This document shows positions 46,588 through 54,847 of a stretch of DNA of 64,000 nucleotides, one piece after another. Every line of letters begins with the position of its first letter. Within the stretch, counting starts at the first letter, position 1. Made by a program: the position numbers and the translations under genes. The stretch is taken from assembly GCF_003352065.1 (NCBI RefSeq), contig NZ_CP025803.1, positions 496,001-560,000 of the forward strand, in the 5' to 3' direction. The stretch comes from Sulfitobacter sp. SK011. GTDB taxonomy: Bacteria; Pseudomonadota; Alphaproteobacteria; Rhodobacterales; Rhodobacteraceae. The notes under the pieces were generated by a model. It worked only from the letters and a program-made list of their open reading frames with translations, did not search any database and had not been told where the DNA came from.

Positions 46588-47393
46588 TTGATCCCCGCGC
46601 GCAGGAATGCTTGCACGAACTGGCGCTGGAAGATCAGGAAAGCAATCAGGAGCGGGGCGACCGACATCAGGGTCGCGGCAGAAATCACACTGATATCCAC
46701 ACCGTTTTCCGGCGCACCAAAGATCGAAAGGCCAACTGTCAGGGGCCGTGTGTCAGGCGAATTTGTCACAATCAGCGGCCAGAGGAAATTGTTCCAATGG
46801 GTTGAAACCGACACCAGAGCATAGGCCAGGTAGGTGGGTTTCGCCAACGGCACATAGACCCGCCAGAGAATGCCCAAAAGCCCGCAGCCTTCGATCCTTG
46901 CGGCTTCATGAAGTTCTATGGGAACGCCCTTGAAAGCCTGCCGCATCAGGAAAATGCCAAACGCACTGGCCATATAGGGCATGCCGACGCCGAGAATTGT
47001 GTCAAACAAACCAAGGCGCGAGACCATCGCATAGTTTTCCACGATCAGCACTTCGGGCAGGATGAACAGCTGCATCAGCACCAGTATGAACACGTAGTCC
47101 TTGCCCGGAAACTGTAACTGCGCAAAGGCAAAGCCTGCAAGCGTGGTCAGGATGAACTGACCAATCAGGATCACCGTGACCAGCATGAAGGTGTTTATGA
47201 AGTACTTAAGCCAAGGCGCGCCTTCCCAGGCGACGCGGAAATTGTCCATTGTCCAGGGCGCGAACAGGTTCAGGTTGACGGCGTCGGAGGTCGAGTGGGT
47301 CGCGGCCCAGAAGGCAAACAACAAAGGTGCAATCCAGATGATTGCCAAAAGGATCGCGCCAAAGCTGTCCATGAAATTTGTAAGGCTCTTCAT
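46584..47393 (-). CDS. ABC transporter permease, MalG/UgpE type
   Basis: A 269-residue carbohydrate ABC permease with six hydrophobic segments. The EAA loop that docks onto the ATPase is EAARIEGCGLLGILWRVYVP near residue 180. It overlaps the first permease (47390-47393) and the phosphodiesterase (46584-46587) by 4 bp each, so translation is coupled. It pairs with the MalF-type permease for a CUT1 importer. Confidence 0.93.
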   Translation of the reverse strand: MKSLTNFMDSFGAILLAIIWIAPLLFAFWAATHSTSDAVNLNLFAPWTMDNFRVAWEGAPWLKYFINTFMLVTVILIGQFILTTLAGFAFAQLQFPGKDYVFILVLMQLFILPEVLIVENYAMVSRLGLFDTILGVGMPYMASAFGIFLMRQAFKGVPIELHEAARIEGCGLLGILWRVYVPLAKPTYLAYALVSVSTHWNNFLWPLIVTNSPDTRPLTVGLSIFGAPENGVDISVISAATLMSVAPLLIAFLIFQRQFVQAFLRAGIK

Positions 47394-48283
47394 TGGTAGT
47401 GCGTCCTTTTATCAAGGTAGAGGAACTGCACCGCGGCCACGATCCCAAGCACTGCGATCACAAGGATCGTCATGGCGGCGGCGTGGGGCGCGTCAAAGAA
47501 GGCAAAGGCCATTTCCCAGATGTAGTAAAGGATCAGCTTGGACGCGTCCGAAGGCCCGCCCTTGGTCAAAATGAACAGATGATCAATCAGCTTGACCGAG
47601 TTGATCATTGCGTTGACGGCGATGAACAGCGTGGTGGGCATCAACAGCGGCAGCACGATCCGGCGAGTATAGGTCCAGCGGCTGGTGCCTTCGATATCGG
47701 CGGCTTCCTTGAGGTCTTCTGGAATTGTCTGTAATGCGGCGAGGTAAAAGATCATAAAGAACCCTGCCTCTTTCCAGATTGTTACAATGATGATCGCCCA
47801 AAGCGCTGTTTCGGGCTGGCCCAGCCAGTTGACCGAAGGCAGCCCAAAGAGGCTGCCGATCTGATCCAGCACGCCCAATCCGGGGGTATAAAAGAACAGC
47901 CACAGGTTGGCGGCGGCAATCATCGGCAGCACCGTGGGCGTGAAATAGGCGGTCCGCACGAATCCCCGCGCAGATATCTTTGAATTGGCCCAAAGCGCCA
48001 TTGCCAACGCGATGCCGATGGAAACGGGGATCGTGACGCCCGCGTAGAGCAGATTGTTTTTGACCACGAGCCAGAAGGTCGGATCAGCGAACAGGTCCGC
48101 ATAATTTTCGGTGCCGATGAATTCTGTTGGGTTGCGGCGGGTGCCGCGGGAAAACATGCTCGACCAGAGAGTCGCGATCGACGGATAAAACGCAAAGACC
48201 GTCAGCAACACCGCGGCAGGTGACAACAACAGCCAGCCGTAGATGGCCTGTCTGCGGCGTTCAAGATTGGCATGGGCGGACAT
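47390..48283 (-). CDS. ABC transporter permease, MalF/UgpA type
   Basis: A 297-residue inner-membrane permease. The N-terminus LLLSPAAVLLTVFAFYPSIATLWSSM (hydrophobic) and the EAA loop EAADIEGTSRWTYTRRIVLP near residue 205 identify it as the first CUT1 permease. Its product and the MalG-type permease should form the channel. The substrate-binding protein gene lies 69 bp upstream. Confidence 0.93.
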   Translation of the reverse strand: MSAHANLERRRQAIYGWLLLSPAAVLLTVFAFYPSIATLWSSMFSRGTRRNPTEFIGTENYADLFADPTFWLVVKNNLLYAGVTIPVSIGIALAMALWANSKISARGFVRTAYFTPTVLPMIAAANLWLFFYTPGLGVLDQIGSLFGLPSVNWLGQPETALWAIIIVTIWKEAGFFMIFYLAALQTIPEDLKEAADIEGTSRWTYTRRIVLPLLMPTTLFIAVNAMINSVKLIDHLFILTKGGPSDASKLILYYIWEMAFAFFDAPHAAAMTILVIAVLGIVAAVQFLYLDKRTHYQ

Positions 48284-48352
48284 GGGCGCGTCTCCGGGTA
48301 TGGGGGAGGTGGCGGGGCCGATGCAAGGGATGCACCGGCCCCGCCGACAAAG

Positions 48353-49621
48353 TTACTGGTATGCAGCCAGCAGGCGCTTTGCGGCTTCTTGTGCTTCGCC
48401 CAAGGCATCCGCAGGGGCCTTTGCCCCGGTCAGCGCAGACTGAATGGCGTTGTTCAGGCCATCACGCACACGCGCTGTTTCGAATGTCGAGAATTCAGCA
48501 ACTGCATTTTCCAACTGATTGCGGGCCACCAGTGCCGGCGGAAATTCAGCGGTATATGCCTTCAGCGCTTCAGTCTCGTAGGCGGCTGGTGACACGCCCA
48601 TATAGCCGGTCGCGATGGACCATGCAGCAGCCTGCGCTGGGGCTGTCATGAACTGCATCAGCTTGAGCGCTGCGGCACGTTCTTCATCAGTTGTGTTTTT
48701 GAACAGATAGAAGTTGCCGCCACCCGTAGGTGACCCTTTGCGCACATTGCCGGGCAGTTCCGCCACACCAAAGTCAAAGCTTGCGCCGTTCTTGACCGCT
48801 GTCAGGTTGCCTGTGGAATGCCACATCATCGCCGTTTGCCCTTCAAGGAACGCCTGACGCAATGTGCCCCATTCAACAGTGCCAGTAGGCATGATGCCAT
48901 GTTCAGCCGACAGTGATTTCCAGAACTCAAGCGTTTCGACCACGGCGGGATCGTCAAAGTACGTCGTCAGACCGTCGTTCGACATAACCTCTTTGCCATT
49001 CTGGATCGCAAGCGCCTGAAACATCCAATAGGGATAGCCGGTTGAGGGGATCATCAGCCCATAGGTATCGCCCTGCGTCAGCGCCTTGCCCATTGATACC
49101 ATTTCATCCCACGTGGTTGGCGGTGCTTCGGGGTCCAAGCCTGCAGCGCGGAACATGTCCTTGTTGTAATAGGCGACGATGGTCGAACGCTGAAACGGAA
49201 TGCCCCATGTCTGACCTTCGATCAGGCTGTTGGCCATCAATGCCGGATAAAAGCTGCCGAGCCATTCCTTGTCGGCATCCGTGGTTGCAACCTCTTCGAA
49301 TGGCACAATCAATTCCTGTTCGATCAGGTCATAGGCATCAATGGAAAACATGACAGCAAGCTGTGCCGCCTCACCCGATGCAAGGGCGGAAAGCGCGCGC
49401 ACGCGTGTGTCGTCGTAGTTGCCGGAATAGATCGCGGTGACGTTGATATCGGGGTTTTCAGCCTCGAAATCCGCGACAATGCCGTCCACCACCTCTGTGA
49501 GCGCGCCCCCGACCGCGATGGGGTAATACATTGTCAGTTCGGTTTCGGCGCTGAGCGGGGCAGCAAGGCCAGCCGCCATCGCAGTGGCCAATCCCAATCC
49601 CGTTATTGAAAATAGTTTCAT
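48353..49621 (-). CDS. ABC transporter substrate-binding protein, UgpB-like
   Basis: A 422-residue periplasmic binding protein with a signal peptide (MKLFSITGLGLATAMAAGLAAPLSA). The mature start ETELTMYYPIAVGG and the segments TTWDEMVSMGKALTQGD, WSIATGYMGVSPAAYET are those of the UgpB/family-1 solute-binding group. A UgpB-like ligand (glycerol-3-phosphate or glycerophosphodiester) is favoured over sugars by the operon's phosphodiesterase and DeoR-type regulator, but this is not proven. Confidence 0.9.
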   Translation of the reverse strand: MKLFSITGLGLATAMAAGLAAPLSAETELTMYYPIAVGGALTEVVDGIVADFEAENPDINVTAIYSGNYDDTRVRALSALASGEAAQLAVMFSIDAYDLIEQELIVPFEEVATTDADKEWLGSFYPALMANSLIEGQTWGIPFQRSTIVAYYNKDMFRAAGLDPEAPPTTWDEMVSMGKALTQGDTYGLMIPSTGYPYWMFQALAIQNGKEVMSNDGLTTYFDDPAVVETLEFWKSLSAEHGIMPTGTVEWGTLRQAFLEGQTAMMWHSTGNLTAVKNGASFDFGVAELPGNVRKGSPTGGGNFYLFKNTTDEERAAALKLMQFMTAPAQAAAWSIATGYMGVSPAAYETEALKAYTAEFPPALVARNQLENAVAEFSTFETARVRDGLNNAIQSALTGAKAPADALGEAQEAAKRLLAAYQ

Positions 49622-49668
49622 GTCGTTCTCCCTTGTTTTGATCTTTGTCTTTATGGCGTGATAAGGTA

Positions 49669-50691
49669 TTACCGTGCCGCCATCCGTTGTCCTGACCCGT
49701 CAAAGACGTGCAGGTTGTCGTCTTGAAACGTAATGTCGATCTCTTCGCCCTCGGCCATCAGCGACAGCCCGGACCTCAACACGCAGAGACCCTCGGTATG
49801 CGCATGGTCCAGCCCAATCAGTGTTTCCGATCCCAGAAATTCGCTTTCGGTGACGATGCAGCGCAGGCGGCCTTCGCCCTTTGGGACGATCTGGATATTC
49901 TCGGCCCTGATGCCGATGGTCTGATCCGCACCGAACCCGTCCAGTGCGGCAGATCCGATCAGCGCCATCGGGGGGGCACCGACAAATTCGGCCACGAAAG
50001 TGTTGTTGGGCTTGTTATACAGGTCCTCTGGCGCGCCGATCTGTTGGATATGACCGTCTTTCATCAACACAACCGTATCCGCCATGCTCATCGCTTCGGT
50101 CTGATCATGGGTCACGTAGACGACCGTGATGCCCAGATCGCGCTGCAGTTTCTTGATGTCCTTGCGCACCGAATTACGCAGCTTTGCATCGAGGTTTGAC
50201 AGGGGTTCATCCATCAGGCACAGGCGCTGACCGGCCACAATCGCACGGGCAAGTGCGACGCGCTGACGCTGACCGCCCGACAGTTCACCAGGCTTGCGAT
50301 CCTCATAGCCCAGCAGGCCCGTGATCTCTAAGGCGCGGTGCAGCTTTTGTTGCCGCTCTGCCTTGGGCACACGCCGCACTTTCAGGCCGAACACAACGTT
50401 TTCGGCAACCGACAAATGCGGGAACAGAGCGTAGGACTGAAACACCATCGACAGGTTTCTGTCGGACGCCGCACTTGTGGTGACATCCTTGCCGTCGATC
50501 AGGATTTGGCCTTCATCCGGCAATTCCAATCCAGCCAGCAGGCGCAGCGTCGTCGATTTACCACAGCCCGACGGCCCAAGCAGCGCGGTAAAGCTGCCCT
50601 CGGGAATATCCAGCGTGATGCCTTCGACGCCAAGCTGGCCATTCCAGCGCTTCGCCACGTCCTTGAGCACAACAAATGGGGGTGTTGTCAT
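49669..50691 (-). CDS. ABC transporter ATP-binding protein, UgpC/MalK type
   Basis: A 340-residue ATPase. Walker A is LLGPSGCGKSTTLRLLAG near residue 40, the ABC signature is LSGGQRQRVALARAIVAG near residue 135, and Walker B CLMDEPLSNLD follows. The C-terminal TOBE domain (after FVGAPPMALIG) identifies the UgpC/MalK class. It overlaps the DeoR gene by 4 bp and is followed by the solute-binding protein gene after 47 bp. Confidence 0.95.
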   Translation of the reverse strand: MTTPPFVVLKDVAKRWNGQLGVEGITLDIPEGSFTALLGPSGCGKSTTLRLLAGLELPDEGQILIDGKDVTTSAASDRNLSMVFQSYALFPHLSVAENVVFGLKVRRVPKAERQQKLHRALEITGLLGYEDRKPGELSGGQRQRVALARAIVAGQRLCLMDEPLSNLDAKLRNSVRKDIKKLQRDLGITVVYVTHDQTEAMSMADTVVLMKDGHIQQIGAPEDLYNKPNNTFVAEFVGAPPMALIGSAALDGFGADQTIGIRAENIQIVPKGEGRLRCIVTESEFLGSETLIGLDHAHTEGLCVLRSGLSLMAEGEEIDITFQDDNLHVFDGSGQRMAAR

Positions 50692-51467
50692 GTCGCTTCT
50701 CCTTCGGCCACCAGCAGCCTGTCGTTTACTTTTTCGAGCAGCGGCGCAAAGGTCTCGCCCGGCCGCCGGTCAATGATGATGGTGTCAATATCGGCGATGT
50801 TGTCACCAAGGGCCGGCGCCTGCCGTCCGAACTTTGACCAGTCGACCACCAGAATGGACTTTTGCGCATTTGCACGAATTTTTTGTGTCGCGCGGACTTC
50901 AGTTGTGTGAAATTCCAAGAGGCCGCCGTCACTGGCAACACCGGCCGCGCCAAAGACAGCAAACCCGGCCCGGAAACGCCCGAAAAAATCCAGAACTTCG
51001 TTCCCCAGTATGTCGCGATCTGGCAGACGCAGTTCACCACCCGGCAGGATGATCCGGTTGGATACCTCTTCGCTCAACGCCATCGCAGCGCTGAGATTAT
51101 TGGTAATGATCGTCAGCCCTTTGCGGCCGCGCAGCGCCTGCGCCACACTCAGAGGGGTGGACCCGATCGAGATGAATACCGTTGATCCATCGGGGATCAA
51201 GGCCGCTGCGGCCTGTCCGATGGCGCGTTTACCCAAAAGGTTGGTGCCTGCGCGTTGATCGAACGGGGTGTTCAGAAACTGTTCGCTTAGCTCTATGCGG
51301 CCATGAACCCGGTGCAGCATGTCGCCTTCGCACAATGCATCCACGTCGCGCCTGATGGTTTGCATCGAGACATCGAAACGCTCGGCGAGCGAGCCGACAG
51401 TCACAGCGCCCTGCTCTTGAACAAGAGACGTGATTGCTTCTCGCCGACTGCGCTTTTTCGATGACAT
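50688..51467 (-). CDS. DeoR/GlpR-family transcriptional regulator
   Basis: A 259-residue repressor. The winged helix is GSLAERFDVSMQTIRRDVDAL near residues 24-45, and the sugar-phosphate effector domain (ISIGSTPLSVAQAL, LEFHTTEVRATQKI) follows. GlpR-type proteins respond to glycerol-3-phosphate. It is the first gene of the leftward transporter operon and is divergent from the HAD gene. Two perfect 13-bp inverted repeats in the divergent region (51515-51527 and 51629-51641) are candidate operators. Confidence 0.93.
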   Translation of the reverse strand: MSSKKRSRREAITSLVQEQGAVTVGSLAERFDVSMQTIRRDVDALCEGDMLHRVHGRIELSEQFLNTPFDQRAGTNLLGKRAIGQAAAALIPDGSTVFISIGSTPLSVAQALRGRKGLTIITNNLSAAMALSEEVSNRIILPGGELRLPDRDILGNEVLDFFGRFRAGFAVFGAAGVASDGGLLEFHTTEVRATQKIRANAQKSILVVDWSKFGRQAPALGDNIADIDTIIIDRRPGETFAPLLEKVNDRLLVAEGEAT

Positions 51468-51514
51468 TCTGCCCCCCGAATCCCGATCTTGACTTTACGC
51501 TAGGTCATAAAAAG

Positions 51515-51527
51515 CAACAAAACAACA
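51515..51527. promoter_or_regulatory. Operator half-site candidate (left), DeoR/HAD divergent region
   Basis: The 13-mer CAACAAAACAACA is the exact reverse complement of the sequence at 51629-51641. It contains tandem AACAA repeats, similar to the T-G-T-T-T-type direct repeats bound by DeoR-family proteins. It lies 48 bp upstream of the deoR-like start codon. Confidence 0.55.
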
Positions 51528-51628
51528 AAAAAGATGGGCGAATTTTTGGGGTTATTACCTGAATGGGGTCGTGTTGGCGGCGGTTTTCGATAGAATACTG
51601 TAAATCTATTGCGAGATGACGGAATAAA

Positions 51629-51641
51629 TGTTGTTTTGTTG
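51629..51641. promoter_or_regulatory. Operator half-site candidate (right), DeoR/HAD divergent region
   Basis: TGTTGTTTTGTTG forms a perfect 13-bp inverted repeat with 51515-51527, with 101 bp between. The pair brackets the putative divergent promoters. A DeoR-type oligomer could bridge the two by looping; this is inference. Confidence 0.55.
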
Positions 51642-51718
51642 TTTACGCCTGTGTTCTGGCTCAGTACCCTCAGAGATGCACAGAAGACTAAACGACCACT
51701 GACAAGCGCGGGGACTTC

Positions 51719-52603
51719 ATGCTTACGACGCAATCAATCTTTGATCGCTATCAGGCCGTCCGCAGCCGTTTTCCAAATGTTGCTGCCCGAACAGAAACTG
51801 TCGATATCACCTGCCTTCTGGATATCGCCGACGACGTTGATGCCTTTGTTTTTGATGCCTTCGGGGTGCTGAATGTGGGCGAAACCATGATTCCGGGGGC
51901 TGATCACAGGCTGGATCAGCTGCGCGAACGGGGCTGCGCCATTCGTATCCTGACCAACGCCGCCAGCTATGACCGCAGCGGCGCTGTCGCGAAATTCAAA
52001 CGTCTGGGGCTTACACTCTCAGATGATGAGATCATCACAAGCCGCGAGGCCGCATTGCTTTACCTGACCCAAGGGCAATGGGGTGTTATTGCTGCGGATA
52101 CGGACCGGCTGATCGACCTGCCTGCCACTGCGTTGCGCTTGGGCGATGATCCGAAAGACTATGATATGGTAGACAAATTCCTGTTCCTTTCGACGTCCAA
52201 TTGGACAACCGACCGTCAGGATTTGTTAAAACAAGCCATGCAGAACCGCCCGCGGACACTGTTCATTGGCAACGCCGATCTGGCGGCCCCGCGCGACGAT
52301 GGGTTTTCCGTGGAACCCGGCCACTTTGGTCATCTGATTGCAGACCTGTTCCCTGAAAAGGTGCGATTCTTCGGAAAACCTTTTCCCGAGGTTTACGACC
52401 TTGTTGAAGCAACGCTTCCCGACGTGCCGAAAGATCGGATCGCAATGTGTGGGGATACGCTGCACACTGACATACTTGGGGCTGCGGCACGCGGATGGCG
52501 TACCGTTCTTGTGACTCAAGATGGATTGTTTGCCGGGTACGAAACAAACACCTTTTCGAATAAGTCGAACCTTTTTGCCAATTGGCGGCTGGGCCGTATT
52601 TGA
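51719..52603 (+). CDS. HAD-superfamily hydrolase, TIGR01459 type, lacking the second motif-I Asp
   Basis: A 294-residue HAD-IIA-type protein. Motif I is DVDAFVFDAFGVLNVGE near residue 40, where the usual second Asp of DxD is replaced by Phe. Motif II is RILTNAAS, motif III FFGKPFPEVYDL and motif IV CGDTLHTDILGAAARGW, all present. The family includes glycerol-phosphate phosphatases and related enzymes. It is divergent from the DeoR-type regulator of the Ugp-like operon, so a glycerol-phosphate role is plausible. Loss of the general acid makes phosphatase activity uncertain. Confidence 0.85.
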   Translation: MLTTQSIFDRYQAVRSRFPNVAARTETVDITCLLDIADDVDAFVFDAFGVLNVGETMIPGADHRLDQLRERGCAIRILTNAASYDRSGAVAKFKRLGLTLSDDEIITSREAALLYLTQGQWGVIAADTDRLIDLPATALRLGDDPKDYDMVDKFLFLSTSNWTTDRQDLLKQAMQNRPRTLFIGNADLAAPRDDGFSVEPGHFGHLIADLFPEKVRFFGKPFPEVYDLVEATLPDVPKDRIAMCGDTLHTDILGAAARGWRTVLVTQDGLFAGYETNTFSNKSNLFANWRLGRI

Positions 52604-52654
52604 TGATCGGGTTTTTCCCCGCTTCTCGCAGGCTTTTCGCCATGCGGTGCCCAT

Positions 52655-52688
52655 GAAAAAACCGCCCTCTGTTGCCAGAGCGCGGTTT
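52655..52688 (-). terminator. Terminator after rpsO
   Basis: Arms AAACCGC (52659-52665) and GCGGTTT (52682-52688), with an inner CTCT/AGAG, form a hairpin. On the minus strand the stem ends in a run of five or more U residues. It lies about 26 bp after the rpsO stop. Confidence 0.85.
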
Positions 52689-52714
52689 CATATTCTTCAA
52701 CGATGCCTCAGCGC

Positions 52715-52984
52715 TTAGCGGCGCAGGCCCAGACGTTTGATCAGGTCCTGATAGCGGGCCTCATCCTTGCCTTTGACATAGTCGAGCAATTTGCGGCGGG
52801 TCGCGACCATTTTCAAAAGGCCACGGCGACCGTGGTTGTCTTTCTTATGAGTCTTGAAGTGTTCTGTCAGCGTCGCGATGCGCGAGGACAGGATGGCGAC
52901 CTGTACTTCTGGCGATCCTGTGTCGCCTTCTTTGGTGCCAAAGTCCTTCATGACTTTTGCTTTTTCTTCCAGTGTAATCGACAT
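52715..52984 (-). CDS. rpsO: 30S ribosomal protein S15
   Basis: This 89-residue primary 16S rRNA-binding protein assembles the platform of the small subunit. The start [32 protein letters not shown] and the end [12 protein letters not shown] are classical S15, and the stretch [25 protein letters not shown] is recognisable by its HGRRGL block. The AAGGAG site is 6 bp from the ATG. It usually lies next to pnp and truB; here truB is upstream beyond two small genes and pnp is 7 kb downstream. Confidence 0.98.
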   Translation of the reverse strand: MSITLEEKAKVMKDFGTKEGDTGSPEVQVAILSSRIATLTEHFKTHKKDNHGRRGLLKMVATRRKLLDYVKGKDEARYQDLIKRLGLRR

Positions 52985-53157
52985 CGGGGTCTCCTTTGCG
53001 GAAAAGTTAAAATGAATGGCGCAGGCCGGGATGTCGTCCAGCTCAGGCCCATGGAGGCATCACATGCCAATCAGAATCAGCAGGTGATGGGCGCGTATAG
53101 GAAAATAGCTTGGGAATGGCAAAGACTTATTGCCATAGCGGTTCGGCTGCCCGCTGG

Positions 53158-54114
53158 TCAGGCGGTGATCAATCCGCTGGTAAATGCGGAACTGAGCGGG
53201 ATCAGCATCACCTCAGCGCTGTCCAACGCCGTTTCGCCTGTGACATTTGCCACGATCACATCACGCATAAAGATGTTTAGAAGGCCCGCCTTGTCAGGAT
53301 CGGCCACAATCGAAACCTCTGGTGCTTCGCTGTCAGCGGCGCTGTCATCCCAGACAAACAGCAAGGCGTCATCGGTTGGCACGAAATCTGTGATATGTGC
53401 CGCGTGACCTGCGCCAATCCAGTCCCCCATGACGATCTGATCGGCCCCATCACCCGTGGTCACAATATCGTCCTGACCAGCCAGAATCACATCATCGCCA
53501 CCGCCACCGTTCAGGAAATCCTGGTCATCGCGGTCTTGAATTCCTGCTGTATCGGGGTCATCGACGATGCCATTCAACACATCAGCACCCCATCCCCCAA
53601 AAAGAACGTCCTGTCCCGCGCCACCCTCAAGTGTGTCGTTGCCCAGGCCGCCTTGCAGGGCATCGGAACCTTCCTCACCAAAAAGCTGGTCATCACCCTC
53701 GCCCCCGTGAAGGGAATCCTGCCCGACACCGCCATAAAGGATGTCATCATCACCGTGGCCCATCACACTGTCGTCGCCATCATCCCCATGAATGTCGTCA
53801 TTGCCTTGATCCCCATGGACAGTGTCGTCGTCTGGCCCGCCAAAAAGCGTGTCATCGCCCCCGGCACCATGAACATCATCATTGCCGGCCCCGCCATCTA
53901 TGGCATCGTTGCCGTCATAACCATTGATCTGGTCGGTGTGGTCGCCGCCGGTAATGAAGTCCGCATCAGCACTGCCCAGAATGATGTCGTCTTGTGTAGC
54001 CATGCGGTTTTCCGGTGTGCCCGGCTGGTCGTCGCCGTCCAATTCTTCGCTCAGATCGACATAGACCGCCGTGCTGACCGCCATCAAACCCATCAACCCT
54101 GCCAACCACAACAT
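53158..54114 (-). CDS. RTX-type calcium-binding repeat protein with N-terminal hydrophobic segment
   Basis: A 318-residue acidic protein. The N-terminus (MLWLAGLMGLMAVSTAVYVDL) is a single hydrophobic segment, perhaps a membrane anchor or uncleaved signal. Residues ~45-185 contain many glycine/aspartate nonapeptides of the GGxGxDxUx class (GGAGNDDVHGAG, GGPDDDTVHGD and others). The C-terminal domain from about residue 220 (ITDFVPTDDALLFVWDDSA) recurs in Rhodobacteraceae RTX proteins. No type I secretion genes are adjacent. It sits between truB/DUF1643 and rpsO on the same strand; the role is unknown. Confidence 0.85.
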   Translation of the reverse strand: MLWLAGLMGLMAVSTAVYVDLSEELDGDDQPGTPENRMATQDDIILGSADADFITGGDHTDQINGYDGNDAIDGGAGNDDVHGAGGDDTLFGGPDDDTVHGDQGNDDIHGDDGDDSVMGHGDDDILYGGVGQDSLHGGEGDDQLFGEEGSDALQGGLGNDTLEGGAGQDVLFGGWGADVLNGIVDDPDTAGIQDRDDQDFLNGGGGDDVILAGQDDIVTTGDGADQIVMGDWIGAGHAAHITDFVPTDDALLFVWDDSAADSEAPEVSIVADPDKAGLLNIFMRDVIVANVTGETALDSAEVMLIPLSSAFTSGLITA

Positions 54115-54225
54115 CTGATCATCCTAAAAAGCGGGTCTTCGGCCCAACCAGTACCGCCCCGGCGCAGATAAACCACGCAACCGCGCGGTCGCCTAAGCCA
54201 ATAGAGTTAACTGGTTAATGGGCCG

Positions 54226-54750
54226 TTAAAGGGTGACCTGATCGATTGACCACGAAATGGGTTGTTGGGAATAGGGCAGGTAGAGCGGATGTTTAGGGTG
54301 CCCTGCCTTCGATAAACCCAAATGGAACAATGATTTGCCCTGTCGGGACAGCATGTCAGCCACAGCAATGCCCCGATCCAGATGCGCACCATGAGTGCCC
54401 CATGCCGCGATGATGTGGTCGGCCCACAGCGCACCTTCTTTCAAGGTTGAATCATTTTCAGGGCCAACAGGATCGGGGGCGGCACGCATGTCGCGTGGAT
54501 CCGTGGCGCGCCACGCAAAGATGTTGGTCACGCGAAAACCGCCGTACCCCAGCGCCCGCGCCCGACGTTCACAGCGTTCAACAGTTGGGTCGTTCTGCAC
54601 TTCGGTTGCGGTTGACGGGTTGAGCATCACGAACATCACCTTCTTGCCCGCCGGGTCCCAAATGCGGCCAAGGCTATAGCGGTATCTCTCGCAGTCGGAA
54701 TAGACCGCAGTAGAGGGCGCATCGCCTTTGGTGTGTGTTCGGGTGATCAT
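54226..54750 (-). CDS. DUF1643 domain protein
   Basis: A 174-residue protein of the DUF1643 family, identified by VMLNPSTATEVQNDPTVERC, GGFRVTNIFAWRATDPRDM and the histidine/aspartate-rich middle. The function is unknown; members are often linked to mobile or accessory loci. It lies between truB and the RTX gene. The sequence is complete, with no frameshift. Confidence 0.88.
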   Translation of the reverse strand: MITRTHTKGDAPSTAVYSDCERYRYSLGRIWDPAGKKVMFVMLNPSTATEVQNDPTVERCERRARALGYGGFRVTNIFAWRATDPRDMRAAPDPVGPENDSTLKEGALWADHIIAAWGTHGAHLDRGIAVADMLSRQGKSLFHLGLSKAGHPKHPLYLPYSQQPISWSIDQVTL

Positions 54751-54847
54751 GGTTTGGTTGTGCCAATCCTAGCGTCTCGGTGCAATTCGATTGGCAGACA
54801 GTCTGGAATTGGCCTGATTGGTGCGGCATCGCAATGAACGGCATCAC

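Noticed and set aside
53550..53990. CRISPR-like repeat array in the RTX coding region
   Set aside because: The short repeats are in-frame 27-bp-period Gly/Asp nonapeptide codons with no conserved spacers.
53395..54171. Long plus-strand open frame across the RTX gene
   Set aside because: It is antisense to the RTX protein; its Ile/Val-rich repeats are the mirror of the Gly/Asp nonapeptides, and it has no ribosome-binding site.
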